Below are positions 1 through 8,241 of a stretch of 25,228 bases of DNA, in pieces; positions within the stretch are counted from its first letter, which is position 1, and each line of letters opens with the position of its first letter. The DNA is taken from IMG/VR virus record IMGVR_UViG_3300025121_000137, positions 1 to 25,228 of that record, one strand, 5' to 3'. The position numbers and the translations under genes are program-made. The stretch is from a virus. Below the pieces are notes generated by a model. It searched no databases and was not told the DNA's origin. It saw nothing but the letters and a program-made list of their open reading frames with translations.

Positions 1-211
1 CTATCTTAGTTCGGCCTATAAGCTTTCTTATATAAGTATCAATGCCTTCTTTATACTCAATAATCTCCGTACTTGATTTAAGGCCATTGACCTCAGTGAA
101 GCCAACAGATCCATCGGCCGGAAGAAAAAGGCCCGTGGCCGAGCTAACTTGGAACGAAAATACGAGCGCCGGGTCATCCCGCAAAGCGCCGAGGCTAATA
201 GGGGTAGGCAT
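1..211 (-). CDS. Tail tube protein, T4 gp19-like family (5' part only)
   Basis: Only the first 70 codons are in the window; the gene runs off the left edge. The N-terminus (MPTPISLGALRDDPALVF...) continues into FTEVNGLKSSTEIIEYKEG followed by DTYIRKLIGRTK. This matches the hallmark of the gp19-type tail tube family: an FTEVSGL-like motif, an E-Y-x-E-G turn, then a short basic K-x-x-G-R-T/x-K segment. The family builds the inner tube of contractile tails. The ATG at 211 has AAGGAG at 219-224 with a 7-nt spacer, and that Shine-Dalgarno overlaps the stop codon of the sheath gene. Sheath followed directly by tube is the usual myovirus order. Identity is well supported by motif plus position; the C-terminal half cannot be assessed. 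Confidence 0.85.
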   Translation of the reverse strand, partial: MPTPISLGALRDDPALVFSFQVSSATGLFLPADGSVGFTEVNGLKSSTEIIEYKEGIDTYIRKLIGRTKI

Positions 212-223
212 CCTAATACTCCT

Positions 224-3001
224 TTAGGTCGTGCTGATGCTAACGCCAGAAGGGCTGATCAGTACAGAGGCCACGAGTTTTTCCATAAAGAGACCAAACT
301 GATTGAGCGTGAGTTCCAGGTGGACGGTCAAGGCCGCTTTCTCAGTCGGACTGGTCGTAGTGTCATCGCACTTGACGATATACGCCTGCTGCTTGGGCAA
401 ACCAAAGGCGCCCTGATTCCAGAGGATCTCACACAAGTTGCTGAAGATATTCCGGACGACTGAATAAGTGTCCTCATTAATACTTCCGCTAACAAATAGC
501 TGAGGCATAAGTCGTTTATCGGCTTCTTTGCGCAACCAGTGAAGACCGTTAATCACTGTCACCAGATGAAGGCCATCCTCTTGTCTCCAGAGGGTCCGAG
601 CACCCATGTGCCGAATACCTGCCTCTGGATATTTTCTGGCGACGCAGACCCCGATAGGATTTAGCAGACCATGCTCTGTATCCGTGCAGTTATAAACCAG
701 ATCAAATGGGCCTCTCTCCTCAAAGCGGTTAGCGGGTGCAGCGGCCGGCCCAACATTTAGAGCAGCAATGGCAAACTCTGCCATGACATAGCCTTCAGGA
801 GAAATCTCACGGACGTTTATACCATCTGAGTCAATGATCTTTCTCCAAGGCCAGACCAACTCCATCTCATGGGAGTTGCGGAAGAGTTTATTTTCTCGGT
901 AATCTGAGGCAGCATCAGGATCTCGTATAGAGGACGGCATGCCACAGATAAAGGTCATGTCAGATCGGAGATCACCATAGTCAATGGCACTTTGGCTGGT
1001 AGTAGGTGTAGCTACGGCCGCACCATAAGCCCCAGGGATAGCCCAAAAAGCCACGTCTTTCACATCGTCGAGGAGGTACATACCACTCTTTGGTACAACC
1101 GATGAACCTCGATATGTATTGGCACCAGATCCATGACCCGGCTCTGCTACTCCATCTACACCACCAGTACAAGAAGTCTTTAGAGTAGGAATAGGAAGGA
1201 TAGACCAGTAGCTAGCCACCCCACCATAATAGGTGGTTCCAGAAACGCCACCCAAAATAACAGAAACACCAGCAAAAGCCACAGGGTCTGTGATCTTTAT
1301 AATACGATCGGCCCCAGCTGTAGCACCCTCTACCTTTATTGTAACAGTCATGTCTGTGGCATCGACTGAACCAGCGTCAGAGTCAATGACAGTCACAATT
1401 TCTTGCCTAGTAACGGCGATCATATTTGCCGTATCCCCTGTAGCAGGGGCTGACGCGCCAATAGCTATGCCCATAGAGGCCAAAACGTCTGCATGAGTAC
1501 CAGCGGCAACCTCTACAACAGCGCCAAGCCCGTAACGAGTGCCAAGAAGGTCAACGTTGGCGCCATTGACGACAAATGAGCAATCAATAAGTCGCTCGTT
1601 TACATATTCCAGCCAAAGATCTTGAGTATTGAGCGTATTTGGCACGTTGATTGTACGTGTCACACCGTCTACTGTATAAAGTAGGGGCCTAGTGGCCGCT
1701 GTAACAATAACCCACGACTGCCCTCCCACACCCGCGTAACGAGCACGGGTCGCTTCAACAGTAACAGTATGAGGTGTGGGTGCACCAACAGTACCATCTG
1801 TAACCGTAAATTCAATCTTAGCTGTATCGGCTGCCGTGAAGGTGTCCATGATGGAGCTGAAGTTAAACGTACCGGCGCCAAGATACATTATAGGCACGCC
1901 GGTAATCGCCAGTGTAGTCGCCACATTCCGCTTAAGCATTATACGGTTAGACTGATTTTGATCGTGGGGCACCGGAAAGTCACCTACGCCGGGCACGTCA
2001 AAGCCACCTGTAGTATTCCAGCCCAACCTTGTTTGAATATAGTCAGCTGAAGAGGGTTGCATAGACAGGTACGTGTGCTCTTTTTTTAGAACACCTGCCT
2101 CGTACTCCAAGACGTTAAAGTCCATCGTTACTGCTTGGTGGCTTTCTGCCGTAGTAATGCTACTAGTTGGACTAGTGGAGGCAAAATAAACGGTATTTCC
2201 CTCGACTCTAGTAACTAAAAACTCCGCCTCGGAACTAGCCCCATTGGCCGGTACTACTAAAACCACAGAACCTGCGCCGATACCTGATGCGGACACAAGA
2301 GACAGCTCTGTAATGGCAGTGCTGCCCACAATATTTTCCGCAAGCCGCGTCTTGGCTTTATGCGTTGTCGATGACCCAGCCACACAGGTATTAGTATTGA
2401 TAGTAGTCGTTGGCGCTCTAGTATAAAGGGCCCTAAAGGTGACTACCTTAGTCGTGGTATTGATCGTTTTTACGATCCCAAACATTATATCCGTACCCTT
2501 GACAAAGAATAGAACGTCTCCTATTTCAAGGCCGGTAACAGAAGCTAATGTCACGCTGGTAGTACCAACCACAAGCGGAGAGACTGTGAGGTCAGTTGCC
2601 ACAGTGGTTAAGAACTTAGCTGTCCGTAGGCCCAGGGTATTTCCCCAAGTTCCAGGGGTAGCTGCATAAGCAGTAAAAGCGGCAGCAGCGGCTGATGGGT
2701 AAGTAATACTCCCAGAGGCGTGCCGAGCATCAGCAGGAACTACACGAATGATATCTAGAACCTTACCACCATTAGTAAAGAATGCCTCTGCGTTATACCC
2801 GAGCTGGGGGTTTAACAGACTAAAATCCTTACCACCATAACGCTCTACGAAATCCACGTTGTAGGAGGTGATACGGCGTTTTCTATGCCACTCACCCTTT
2901 CGGGCCATGCCTATCATGGCACCGATAGAAGCGCTACCACCCTCCGTGACGGACGGGAGAGTCGAAATCTCCCAGTAAGTGCCGGGATATGATCGTTCCA
3001 T
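224..3001 (-). CDS. Tail sheath protein, enlarged (925 aa)
   Basis: Contractile-tail sheath subunit. The N-terminus has the sheath-like start S-Y-P-G-T-Y-W-E followed by G-G-S-A-S-I-G-A-M-I-G. The C-terminal ~200 residues are the conserved sheath core: NPIGVCVARKYPEAGIRHMGARTL (residues about 781-804), then VINGLHWLRKEADKRLM and a final QFGLFMEKLVASVLI strand. It is long for the family (T4 gp18 is about 660 aa). The extra length lies in the middle: two successive small beta domains (about 140-215 and 222-295) of the pattern TTSVTLASVTGLEIGDVL...GIV..I...VVTF, and a further beta-rich domain around 428-528. These are probably exposed on the sheath exterior (inference). The ATG at 3001 has the leader AGGTAAAAGAGG, shared with the major capsid gene; the spacing suggests GAGG 9 nt upstream is the Shine-Dalgarno. 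Confidence 0.93.
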   Translation of the reverse strand: MERSYPGTYWEISTLPSVTEGGSASIGAMIGMARKGEWHRKRRITSYNVDFVERYGGKDFSLLNPQLGYNAEAFFTNGGKVLDIIRVVPADARHASGSITYPSAAAAAFTAYAATPGTWGNTLGLRTAKFLTTVATDLTVSPLVVGTTSVTLASVTGLEIGDVLFFVKGTDIMFGIVKTINTTTKVVTFRALYTRAPTTTINTNTCVAGSSTTHKAKTRLAENIVGSTAITELSLVSASGIGAGSVVLVVPANGASSEAEFLVTRVEGNTVYFASTSPTSSITTAESHQAVTMDFNVLEYEAGVLKKEHTYLSMQPSSADYIQTRLGWNTTGGFDVPGVGDFPVPHDQNQSNRIMLKRNVATTLAITGVPIMYLGAGTFNFSSIMDTFTAADTAKIEFTVTDGTVGAPTPHTVTVEATRARYAGVGGQSWVIVTAATRPLLYTVDGVTRTINVPNTLNTQDLWLEYVNERLIDCSFVVNGANVDLLGTRYGLGAVVEVAAGTHADVLASMGIAIGASAPATGDTANMIAVTRQEIVTVIDSDAGSVDATDMTVTIKVEGATAGADRIIKITDPVAFAGVSVILGGVSGTTYYGGVASYWSILPIPTLKTSCTGGVDGVAEPGHGSGANTYRGSSVVPKSGMYLLDDVKDVAFWAIPGAYGAAVATPTTSQSAIDYGDLRSDMTFICGMPSSIRDPDAASDYRENKLFRNSHEMELVWPWRKIIDSDGINVREISPEGYVMAEFAIAALNVGPAAAPANRFEERGPFDLVYNCTDTEHGLLNPIGVCVARKYPEAGIRHMGARTLWRQEDGLHLVTVINGLHWLRKEADKRLMPQLFVSGSINEDTYSVVRNIFSNLCEILWNQGAFGLPKQQAYIVKCDDTTTSPTEKAALTVHLELTLNQFGLFMEKLVASVLISPSGVSISTT

Positions 3002-3013
3002 CCTCTTTTACCT
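2997..3013 (-). promoter_or_regulatory. Shared translation leader of sheath gene (copy 1)
   Basis: AGGTAAAAGAGGATGGA: 17 nt spanning the Shine-Dalgarno region and start codon of the sheath gene. The same 17 nt stand over the major capsid start at 11071-11087. The upstream gene's TAA lies inside it. Confidence 0.6.
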
Positions 3014-4288
3014 CGATATCGTCACGGTGCCATACACCGTGGAAGTCGAACCAAAATTAACCAGAATATTCTGAAGGGCCGGCTCCAGATAGCTATCTCT
3101 AGATAAATGCCACTGGGGCGTTAATGCCTCTACCGAAAGGGCAAAAACGTGTAGCCCTTTATTGGCTTGAGTATATTGTAGCCCAGCCCGTTCCATTATT
3201 CGGAAGGTAAGCTTGCCGCCCCAACTATAGGACGTCATGCTGCAATCCAGCTGAATCCTGCGCTTAAGTGCATCGATCATAGCCCTAGCAATATAGTGTT
3301 TAGTTGCTTGAGCGTAAATTCTCATAGGCATCTGTAGCGTCTCAGCCACATGCTCCACCCGTAATGCAGTCAGTCCCGGTTCAGGCAGACGTATTTTGTT
3401 GGGCAGCTGGGAGATCTCTCGGTTTACTCGATTCTCTCCACTGCTTTGAATAACGAAAGAGGGGCTCTCGCTGTCCTCACTCATCTCGTCCGCCGAGACA
3501 TAAGCGTTGAGCGTGCCCTCAAATCGTATCTCAATATCTGAGCCAGCTGTCTGTACGCCTGTCATGGTCACCACCAGAGACGCCCAACTTGAAAAAAGAT
3601 TCACGAGCCTTGTTGGGTCTGCGGTTAGATTATACACTTTCCAGCTGCCAGATGGTAGGGGCGTGTAGTCCGATGTGAGTGTGACGGTGGTAGAATTAGC
3701 CGTAAGGGTAGCCCGCTCCACTGCTGGGATAGACACAGCCTCACAATAATCTTTTAAGGAGCGCACAACATCATCTTCAGGCTGATAGCTAGCGTCAATA
3801 GGCCATGAAATGCATAGGCCAGTTAACTGAGGGGCATAATCACCTGTGGAGTCTGGTCGAACCCTAAGACGTACCCGAAGGGTCCTTGAGGTTTTACCGG
3901 GGTAAGTAGCAAAGTAAGTGAGGGTATTGATCTCAGTGCCCCAGTCGGTACTTGCATTAACAACAAGAACCCAGGCGGCCCCATTATAATACCACCACTG
4001 GCTGGCGTTACCTATCTGGTAATCAATATAGCCTAAAAACTCATAAGTATCTGCGTCTCGAGGGCGGTCAGCCTCTGCATAAACCAGCCGCCAGCCCACG
4101 TTAATATCAAGCGCACGGTTAAACCAAGGATCCATAGACACGATTGCGCCATTTGTTGGCAGATCTTGCGCTCGGTCATAAATACCTAGGGTATTGACAC
4201 GTCGGAGCTCCAGTCGCTCAGTATCCAGAAGACCAAAGTCCGTGGCGTTATAAACAAGCTCTATTGGACGGAAATTACGATACGGCAT
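3008..4288 (-). CDS. Neck / tail-terminator candidate (426 aa)
   Basis: Not recognised at family level. It lies between a gp10-like neck protein and the sheath, where the tail terminator (tail completion) gene sits in type-1 neck modules. Visible content: beta-rich N-terminal half with many Trp/Tyr (QWWYYNGAAWVLVV, about residues 97-110), a segment TLTANSTTVTLTSDY (about 195-209), then a C-terminal ~130 residues of mixed helix and strand (LRVEHVAETLQMPMRIY..., ending in ALSVEALTPQW) that could be the terminator-like fold. It is longer than usual tail terminators (about 130-200 aa), so the N-terminal ~290 residues would be an addition. The ATG at 4288 forms TAATG with the stop of the upstream gene and has GGAGG about 8 nt upstream. 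Structural role is inferred from position. Confidence 0.8.
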   Translation of the reverse strand: MPYRNFRPIELVYNATDFGLLDTERLELRRVNTLGIYDRAQDLPTNGAIVSMDPWFNRALDINVGWRLVYAEADRPRDADTYEFLGYIDYQIGNASQWWYYNGAAWVLVVNASTDWGTEINTLTYFATYPGKTSRTLRVRLRVRPDSTGDYAPQLTGLCISWPIDASYQPEDDVVRSLKDYCEAVSIPAVERATLTANSTTVTLTSDYTPLPSGSWKVYNLTADPTRLVNLFSSWASLVVTMTGVQTAGSDIEIRFEGTLNAYVSADEMSEDSESPSFVIQSSGENRVNREISQLPNKIRLPEPGLTALRVEHVAETLQMPMRIYAQATKHYIARAMIDALKRRIQLDCSMTSYSWGGKLTFRIMERAGLQYTQANKGLHVFALSVEALTPQWHLSRDSYLEPALQNILVNFGSTSTVYGTVTISR

Positions 4289-5004
4289 TACAGCCCTCCC
4301 TTAAGCAGGTCCTGCATTAAGCTGTGGGCCTCACCTCGACCATAACGGATGGTACGTGGTTTTATGCCTCGGATACTTTGCTTAAGACGGTTGATAATTC
4401 CGTAGTTCAACATTTTACTAAAGCTATCAACTGTGGCCTTATCCGATAAGAAAGCTTTAACCCCTTGTTCTAAGAAAGGAAATGCTGGTATTCTAAGAAC
4501 TTTACCTGGCCGGATATGTAAGAATGACGGCGGTAAAATACCAGCGCTGGCGGCATATTTAAACCAACCCGCCATTTTTGGGCTCACGTAAACATTCCGG
4601 CGTGAGTGAAGCAGGAAAGCAAGGTTACTTAAAGAAATAAGTTTACCACCACGCTGACCACTATACTGTCCAAATTGCATGGGTATACCAACCATGATCT
4701 CGTCGCCTGTGCGCTTGACCTCAAGAGCGTCAGCTAAAGCTCCTGATTCAAAAGCTGAGGCAGTCCCATAACCTCTCGACATACGAGACCAAGCTGTGGC
4801 TCCACTTATAGGAGGAGTTACACCTCCCGAGCGCATTAGATTTTGCGTGGTCCGCTTAATCGCCCCAGCCATCCCCATCAGGATGGCATTGTGCATTTCC
4901 TTGATCTCTTCTTTAGTGATTTCAGGCATCTGAGCGAGTTTCCGAGGTGTAATTTTATACTTCCCAGGCTCCACAAAAATATCTATCCCAAAGCCCTGGT
5001 TCAT
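4288..5004 (-). CDS. Neck protein, HK97 gp10-like virion morphogenesis (238 aa)
   Basis: Likely neck protein joining head and tail. The layout fits the HK97-gp10-like / virion morphogenesis group: an N-terminal helix (EEIKEMHNAILMGMAGAIKRT), a G-A-L-A-D-A-L-E-V segment near residue 80 followed by EIMVGIPMQFGQY, and further on the characteristic R-I-P-A-F-P-F-L-E-Q-G-V-K tail signature (about residues 167-179). It is longer than the simple family members (about 110-170 aa), with an insert containing an LLHSRRNVYV segment. The start ATG at 5004 overlaps the upstream stop as ATGA, with a GGGAG-type Shine-Dalgarno 7 nt upstream. Assignment rests on a weak motif plus its place between head closure and tail terminator. 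Confidence 0.82.
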   Translation of the reverse strand: MNQGFGIDIFVEPGKYKITPRKLAQMPEITKEEIKEMHNAILMGMAGAIKRTTQNLMRSGGVTPPISGATAWSRMSRGYGTASAFESGALADALEVKRTGDEIMVGIPMQFGQYSGQRGGKLISLSNLAFLLHSRRNVYVSPKMAGWFKYAASAGILPPSFLHIRPGKVLRIPAFPFLEQGVKAFLSDKATVDSFSKMLNYGIINRLKQSIRGIKPRTIRYGRGEAHSLMQDLLKGGL

Positions 5005-5411
5005 AAACTCTCCCTCGTCTCGTGGCGCTCATTAAAGTAAGCAAAGAGCAGTAAAGGCGCAGGAAGGTTACCTCGTGGGGTTACCTGGGTTATCTCAAGA
5101 TCATAGGTAGTCCAGGTTCCATTCCATTTACGAATACCGGTGATACGATCACCACGCTTAAGAGTGACACCAATCGTATCTAGATAAGACTGAGCGAAAC
5201 ACAAATGCCCCGTAGTTTCCCCAGAGTTCCCCGTCCAGGTGTACATACGATTATCAAATTTATCTATTATTACCTGGCAATAGAGCTCCACCTCTGCACC
5301 ATATTTATGCTGACCTACCACCTCACGATAGTGGTTGTCCTTCGGTTGTACAGTATTGAGCGACCGAATCTTCACGAGGTTGAGGTTCATATGTATGGGC
5401 AAAGGGCTCAC
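5001..5411 (-). CDS. Head closure-like protein (136 aa)
   Basis: Small beta-rich protein in the head-closure position of the neck module. It has alternating strands (YGAEVELYCQVIID, RMYTWTGNSGETTGHLCF) and a closing LKRGDRITGIRKWNGTWTTYDLEITQVTP segment, as expected of the SPP1 gp16 / lambda FII type of fold that plugs the portal-adaptor channel. The start chosen is GTG at 5411: it overlaps the upstream stop as GTGA and has GGAG 7 nt upstream. The first in-frame ATG (codon 8) has no Shine-Dalgarno. Family membership is inferred from size, fold pattern and context. Confidence 0.8.
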   Translation of the reverse strand: MSPLPIHMNLNLVKIRSLNTVQPKDNHYREVVGQHKYGAEVELYCQVIIDKFDNRMYTWTGNSGETTGHLCFAQSYLDTIGVTLKRGDRITGIRKWNGTWTTYDLEITQVTPRGNLPAPLLLFAYFNERHETRESL

Positions 5412-6082
5412 TGGGCATCTCCGCTAAACCCGCCACGTAGCTTACGCTCACCTACTTCTTTGTCTCCGGCCTTTATTTCTACAAGCCGTTTATAACACCG
5501 GACATCAATGGCTTTTTGAGTTGGGTCACAATCTATTGATGTCACCTCAGCCTCATAAACCAAGGCAGCTAAGGGATGAGAGGGTGTCATATTTTTTGTG
5601 GTTGCGACCATCCACACCCCGCCCCGGCATCCATGCAGCCGTACGAGCCAGAGATGATCACCCGAGCCATCGGAGATCTCGCCCTGGTCCTGGGACTCGG
5701 TCGCTTCAACGGGGAGCAGCCCCACCGCCTTGTCCCAATCAGGCCAATCGGGGCGCGTTTCAGCAATGACTCGACCATCGGACAACGTGGTGCTGGCCCT
5801 GGGCCGCAGTGGGGCTCGAATGTAAACGTCGCAGTACTGCGAGAGGTTAGAGCTGGGCTTAGTGGGCGCTGGCGCAGCAGTCTCTCTGGCCACCGCCAGT
5901 TCCTGCGCCTCACACCGCCAGCAAACCAACAGCGCCAGTAGGACAGTCGCGATCACCATCGCCCAAATCGCCATGGCGGTCTCGCGCTGTACCCTGCAGC
6001 GCTTGGCAAGCTCGGTTTCCACGCCCTGCAGGTCATGGTGCTCCACCGCGTGGCGCTTTTTATCGGTCGTCGCAGCCGTCAT
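5408..6082 (-). CDS. Single-pass membrane protein in GC-rich cargo block (224 aa)
   Basis: Not recognised. The N-terminal ~35 residues are polar and charged, followed by one clear membrane segment (AMAIWAMVIATVLLALLVCW, about residues 36-55), then an exported-looking domain with several cysteines (at YCDVYI, LHGCRGG, DCDPTQK, RCYKR). This suggests a type II membrane protein with a disulfide-containing outer domain. Start: ATG at 6082 overlaps the upstream stop as ATGA, with GGAGG about 10 nt upstream; a GTG three codons earlier lies too close to that Shine-Dalgarno. The gene is GC-rich except for its last ~60 codons, which have the composition of the neighbouring neck genes. It may act at the host envelope (superinfection exclusion or lysogenic-conversion type), but nothing shows this directly. 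Confidence 0.72.
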   Translation of the reverse strand: MTAATTDKKRHAVEHHDLQGVETELAKRCRVQRETAMAIWAMVIATVLLALLVCWRCEAQELAVARETAAPAPTKPSSNLSQYCDVYIRAPLRPRASTTLSDGRVIAETRPDWPDWDKAVGLLPVEATESQDQGEISDGSGDHLWLVRLHGCRGGVWMVATTKNMTPSHPLAALVYEAEVTSIDCDPTQKAIDVRCYKRLVEIKAGDKEVGERKLRGGFSGDAQ

Positions 6083-7290
6083 CGCGTCCACACCTCCAGA
6101 CCCCCGACGTACCCATCAAACTGGTCCGCCCCTGCGGCCGTGGTACCACGCCCAGTCGTGGCATGCAGCACTGCGGAAGCCATCACCCCAGCGCTGTATG
6201 CCGGAGCCCCGCCATCCACGGAGATCGAGATTTTGTGCCCGTCCTGCCAGGTCACCTCCATTGCGATGGTGGTCTCCCTCGCGTGGGCGGACACGGCGGA
6301 GGATATCGTCTGGCCTCCTGCCCGCCATCGCCACGTCGAAGCGGCTTGGTTGTAGTCCAACCAGAGGTCGTCGGCGGTACCCGATACCGCATCGGCTCCG
6401 AGGTTATGCAGCACCGTGCGGCTGATTCCGGGCTCGGTGGCGGCCCAGAAGGGCTTCACTGAGACTCGGAGGCGGCCCCGGCTCGGGGGGAGCTCGGTGG
6501 CGGAGAGGGCATGGGTGGCTAGCTCGGCGGAGCAGGTGGTTGGATTCGCGGCGCCGTTGCAGTAGGGAGACGGATAGAGGGTCGAATCCTCAGATTGAAA
6601 AGCGTCAGCGCAGTAGTAGCCAGACGCAACCATTCCTCCTAGCACGAACTGTGTTCCAAACTGAGGAAGGAATATCGCGCTCCCCGTCGAGCTATCGGTA
6701 TCGCTGACTCTCGCCCAGGAGGCGTTGCCGGCGCCTGGGGCCCACGTCCACAGTACCGGTCCCGTGTTATGATACCCTAGCAGGATGTTGCCAGCTACAC
6801 CGTTCGTTTTGGTGACATACCCGGACACGGTACGCACAGCTGCAAGGGTGCCTGCGTTTTGGTAGGTGACCTGATTCGCTGTCGCGTTTTCCGTGTAGCA
6901 AATGCTTAGCGTGCCATGATAGCCGCCCGCCGTAACCACGGGCCCCGTAATGGGAGACCAGGAGGTCGGAGTCCCGGCAACTACCCCCGCCATAGTGCCG
7001 TTGATTACCCGCGTCGTGGCGGCATCGGCCGCCCGTAACCACCCCGTGACCGGGTCGTAGCACTGCACATCCACCCCCACATCGGCCAGCGAGACACCCG
7101 TGGGGCAGGTGCGGGCCGTGGAGGCGGTGAAGGTGGCGGCGGAGCCGGTGGGGTCGGAGAAGATCAGACGCGGTGCCGTGCTAGCCATGTTGATATTCGG
7201 CCCAGCAGGCAAACTGCCATAGCCGAAACCGAGCAGTGCGGCCAGCAGGAGAGGCGCAATAAGGGCAAGGCGTTTCAGGATGCGTTTCAT
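6079..7290 (-). CDS. Exported LamG/concanavalin-like protein (403 aa)
   Basis: A signal peptide is clear: KRILKR, hydrophobic core LALIAPLLLAALLGFGYG, then a polar region, with cleavage expected near residues 24-28. The mature part is Ala/Gly/Thr-rich and beta-rich. Its C-terminal ~190 residues (RLRVSVKPFWAATEP... IAMEVTWQDGHKISISVDG ... FDGYVGGLEVWTR) have the look of a LamG / concanavalin A-like jelly roll: a WxxGHKISISVDG strand pair and a terminal GGLEVW strand. Such domains usually bind carbohydrate. Start ATG at 7290 has GAGG 7 nt upstream; only 1 nt separates it from the upstream stop. Hand counts of sampled 60-nt lines give 67-73% G+C against about 37-52% in neighbouring structural genes. 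Probably cargo rather than a virion part, though a virion surface lectin is possible. Confidence 0.75.
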   Translation of the reverse strand: MKRILKRLALIAPLLLAALLGFGYGSLPAGPNINMASTAPRLIFSDPTGSAATFTASTARTCPTGVSLADVGVDVQCYDPVTGWLRAADAATTRVINGTMAGVVAGTPTSWSPITGPVVTAGGYHGTLSICYTENATANQVTYQNAGTLAAVRTVSGYVTKTNGVAGNILLGYHNTGPVLWTWAPGAGNASWARVSDTDSSTGSAIFLPQFGTQFVLGGMVASGYYCADAFQSEDSTLYPSPYCNGAANPTTCSAELATHALSATELPPSRGRLRVSVKPFWAATEPGISRTVLHNLGADAVSGTADDLWLDYNQAASTWRWRAGGQTISSAVSAHARETTIAMEVTWQDGHKISISVDGGAPAYSAGVMASAVLHATTGRGTTAAGADQFDGYVGGLEVWTR

Positions 7291-7291
7291 A

Positions 7292-7948
7292 CTACTGCCT
7301 CACGCATGGAATGGCGCAAAACAGCGACGTGGTTCCGACCGCAGTATCCCCGCTCACCACGGCATCGGCAAGAGTAAGGTAAGCCGCAAACTGGTCGCTC
7401 ATTACAACATTGGTGCCCCACGTTGCATCGGGGGCCGCACCGGTAAGAATGGAAACAGCAGCGCCGTAGTTACTCACGAGGAAGAGATCGTCGGCAGACG
7501 CGGCGAGGGCAAGATCCTGCTCATTTTCGTCCATAGTAACACAACAGGTTATGCAGGACCAGTCGCAGATGGGGACAGCAGGGGCGGCAGCGACGGTTAC
7601 GGAACCCGCGGAAGTGAGGGAGCCGGAAATTGGCAGTGCTGGAAACGCAGCCCCCAACTCCTCTAACGAGACAGGGAAGCTGCCCGCCACAGTAGGGGCC
7701 GGGTCAACTATCTCTACCTGAACGCCATTAGCTGCCCCTATAGGAGAGGTGATACCAACGTCACCTAAACTCAGTGCGCCTATTACTCCCTCTAGATAAA
7801 CTCGAACCAGGTTGCCGGCCGTAAATTTGGCGGACTCTTTAGCCCGGAGCTCTGGATCGAACTGGGCCTGTACTAAACGAATACTTGGCTGCAGAAAAAA
7901 ATAAGCCATTATTGTACAGCATAGAGCCAGAAGCCAACGTATCTTCAT
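7292..7948 (-). CDS. Exported protein with cysteine cluster (218 aa)
   Basis: Not recognised. It has an N-terminal signal peptide or anchor (KIRWLLALCCTIMAYFFL, then VQAQFDPE; cleavage after AQA-like VQA is plausible). The mature protein is Ala/Val/Gly-rich with a striking CDWSCITCCVTMDENE segment near residues 127-142 and a C-terminal CAIPCVRQ, suggesting disulfides. Start chosen is ATG at 7948, which makes TGATG with the upstream stop and has GGAGG 7 nt upstream; a GTG one codon earlier would sit too close. The first ~70 codons match the phage backbone composition, whereas the rest is GC-rich, so a composition boundary falls inside this gene. Together with the next two genes it forms an exported/membrane cargo block. 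Confidence 0.72.
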   Translation of the reverse strand: MKIRWLLALCCTIMAYFFLQPSIRLVQAQFDPELRAKESAKFTAGNLVRVYLEGVIGALSLGDVGITSPIGAANGVQVEIVDPAPTVAGSFPVSLEELGAAFPALPISGSLTSAGSVTVAAAPAVPICDWSCITCCVTMDENEQDLALAASADDLFLVSNYGAAVSILTGAAPDATWGTNVVMSDQFAAYLTLADAVVSGDTAVGTTSLFCAIPCVRQ

Positions 7949-8232
7949 CACCAGGCCTCCACATAAACTGTCGCCCCGCCAGCGGCGACAGACATATACT
8001 GGATCCGCTCAATAGGGAAACTAAGGTTACTCAGTTGACGTGAGCTTTTCCCGCTAGCCAGCAAAATACCCGTGTCGGTGTTGTCGGCTATCCGAATGTA
8101 AACGTCGTCAACGGCAGGCGTCTCATTTATTAAAATTAAATTTGTGGCCCGAAACCCCCATCGGACTTCCTGCCAGTCTGTAGTAGTGGTCAGCGTGTTA
8201 TGGTAGGGCCGAGTGACCATACGAAAGGGCAT
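7948..8232 (-). CDS. Small beta-rich structural protein (94 aa)
   Basis: Not recognised at family level. The sequence is almost all short strands (NLILINETPAVDDVYIRIAD, IQYMSVAAGGATVYVEAW) with a Thr-rich N-terminus, typical of small virion decoration or fibre-base proteins. ATG at 8232 is preceded by AAGGA, 6 nt upstream, overlapping the adaptor gene's TAA. It lies between the adaptor and the GC-rich cargo block and has backbone composition, so it belongs to the phage core rather than to the island. Confidence 0.8.
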   Translation of the reverse strand: MPFRMVTRPYHNTLTTTTDWQEVRWGFRATNLILINETPAVDDVYIRIADNTDTGILLASGKSSRQLSNLSFPIERIQYMSVAAGGATVYVEAW

Positions 8233-8241
8233 GTTAGTTCC

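Noticed and set aside
149-463. Plus-strand open frame of 104 codons near the left edge
   Set aside because: Antisense to the start of the tail tube gene and the conserved C-terminus of the sheath.
5862-6425. Plus-strand open frame of 187 codons, with others at 5521-5941 and 6035-6462
   Set aside because: They lie antisense to the GC-rich genes 5408-7290, where high G+C lowers stop-codon frequency. The products are Arg/Pro/Ser-rich with no motif, and the minus-strand genes have signal peptides, Shine-Dalgarno sites and stop-start overlaps.
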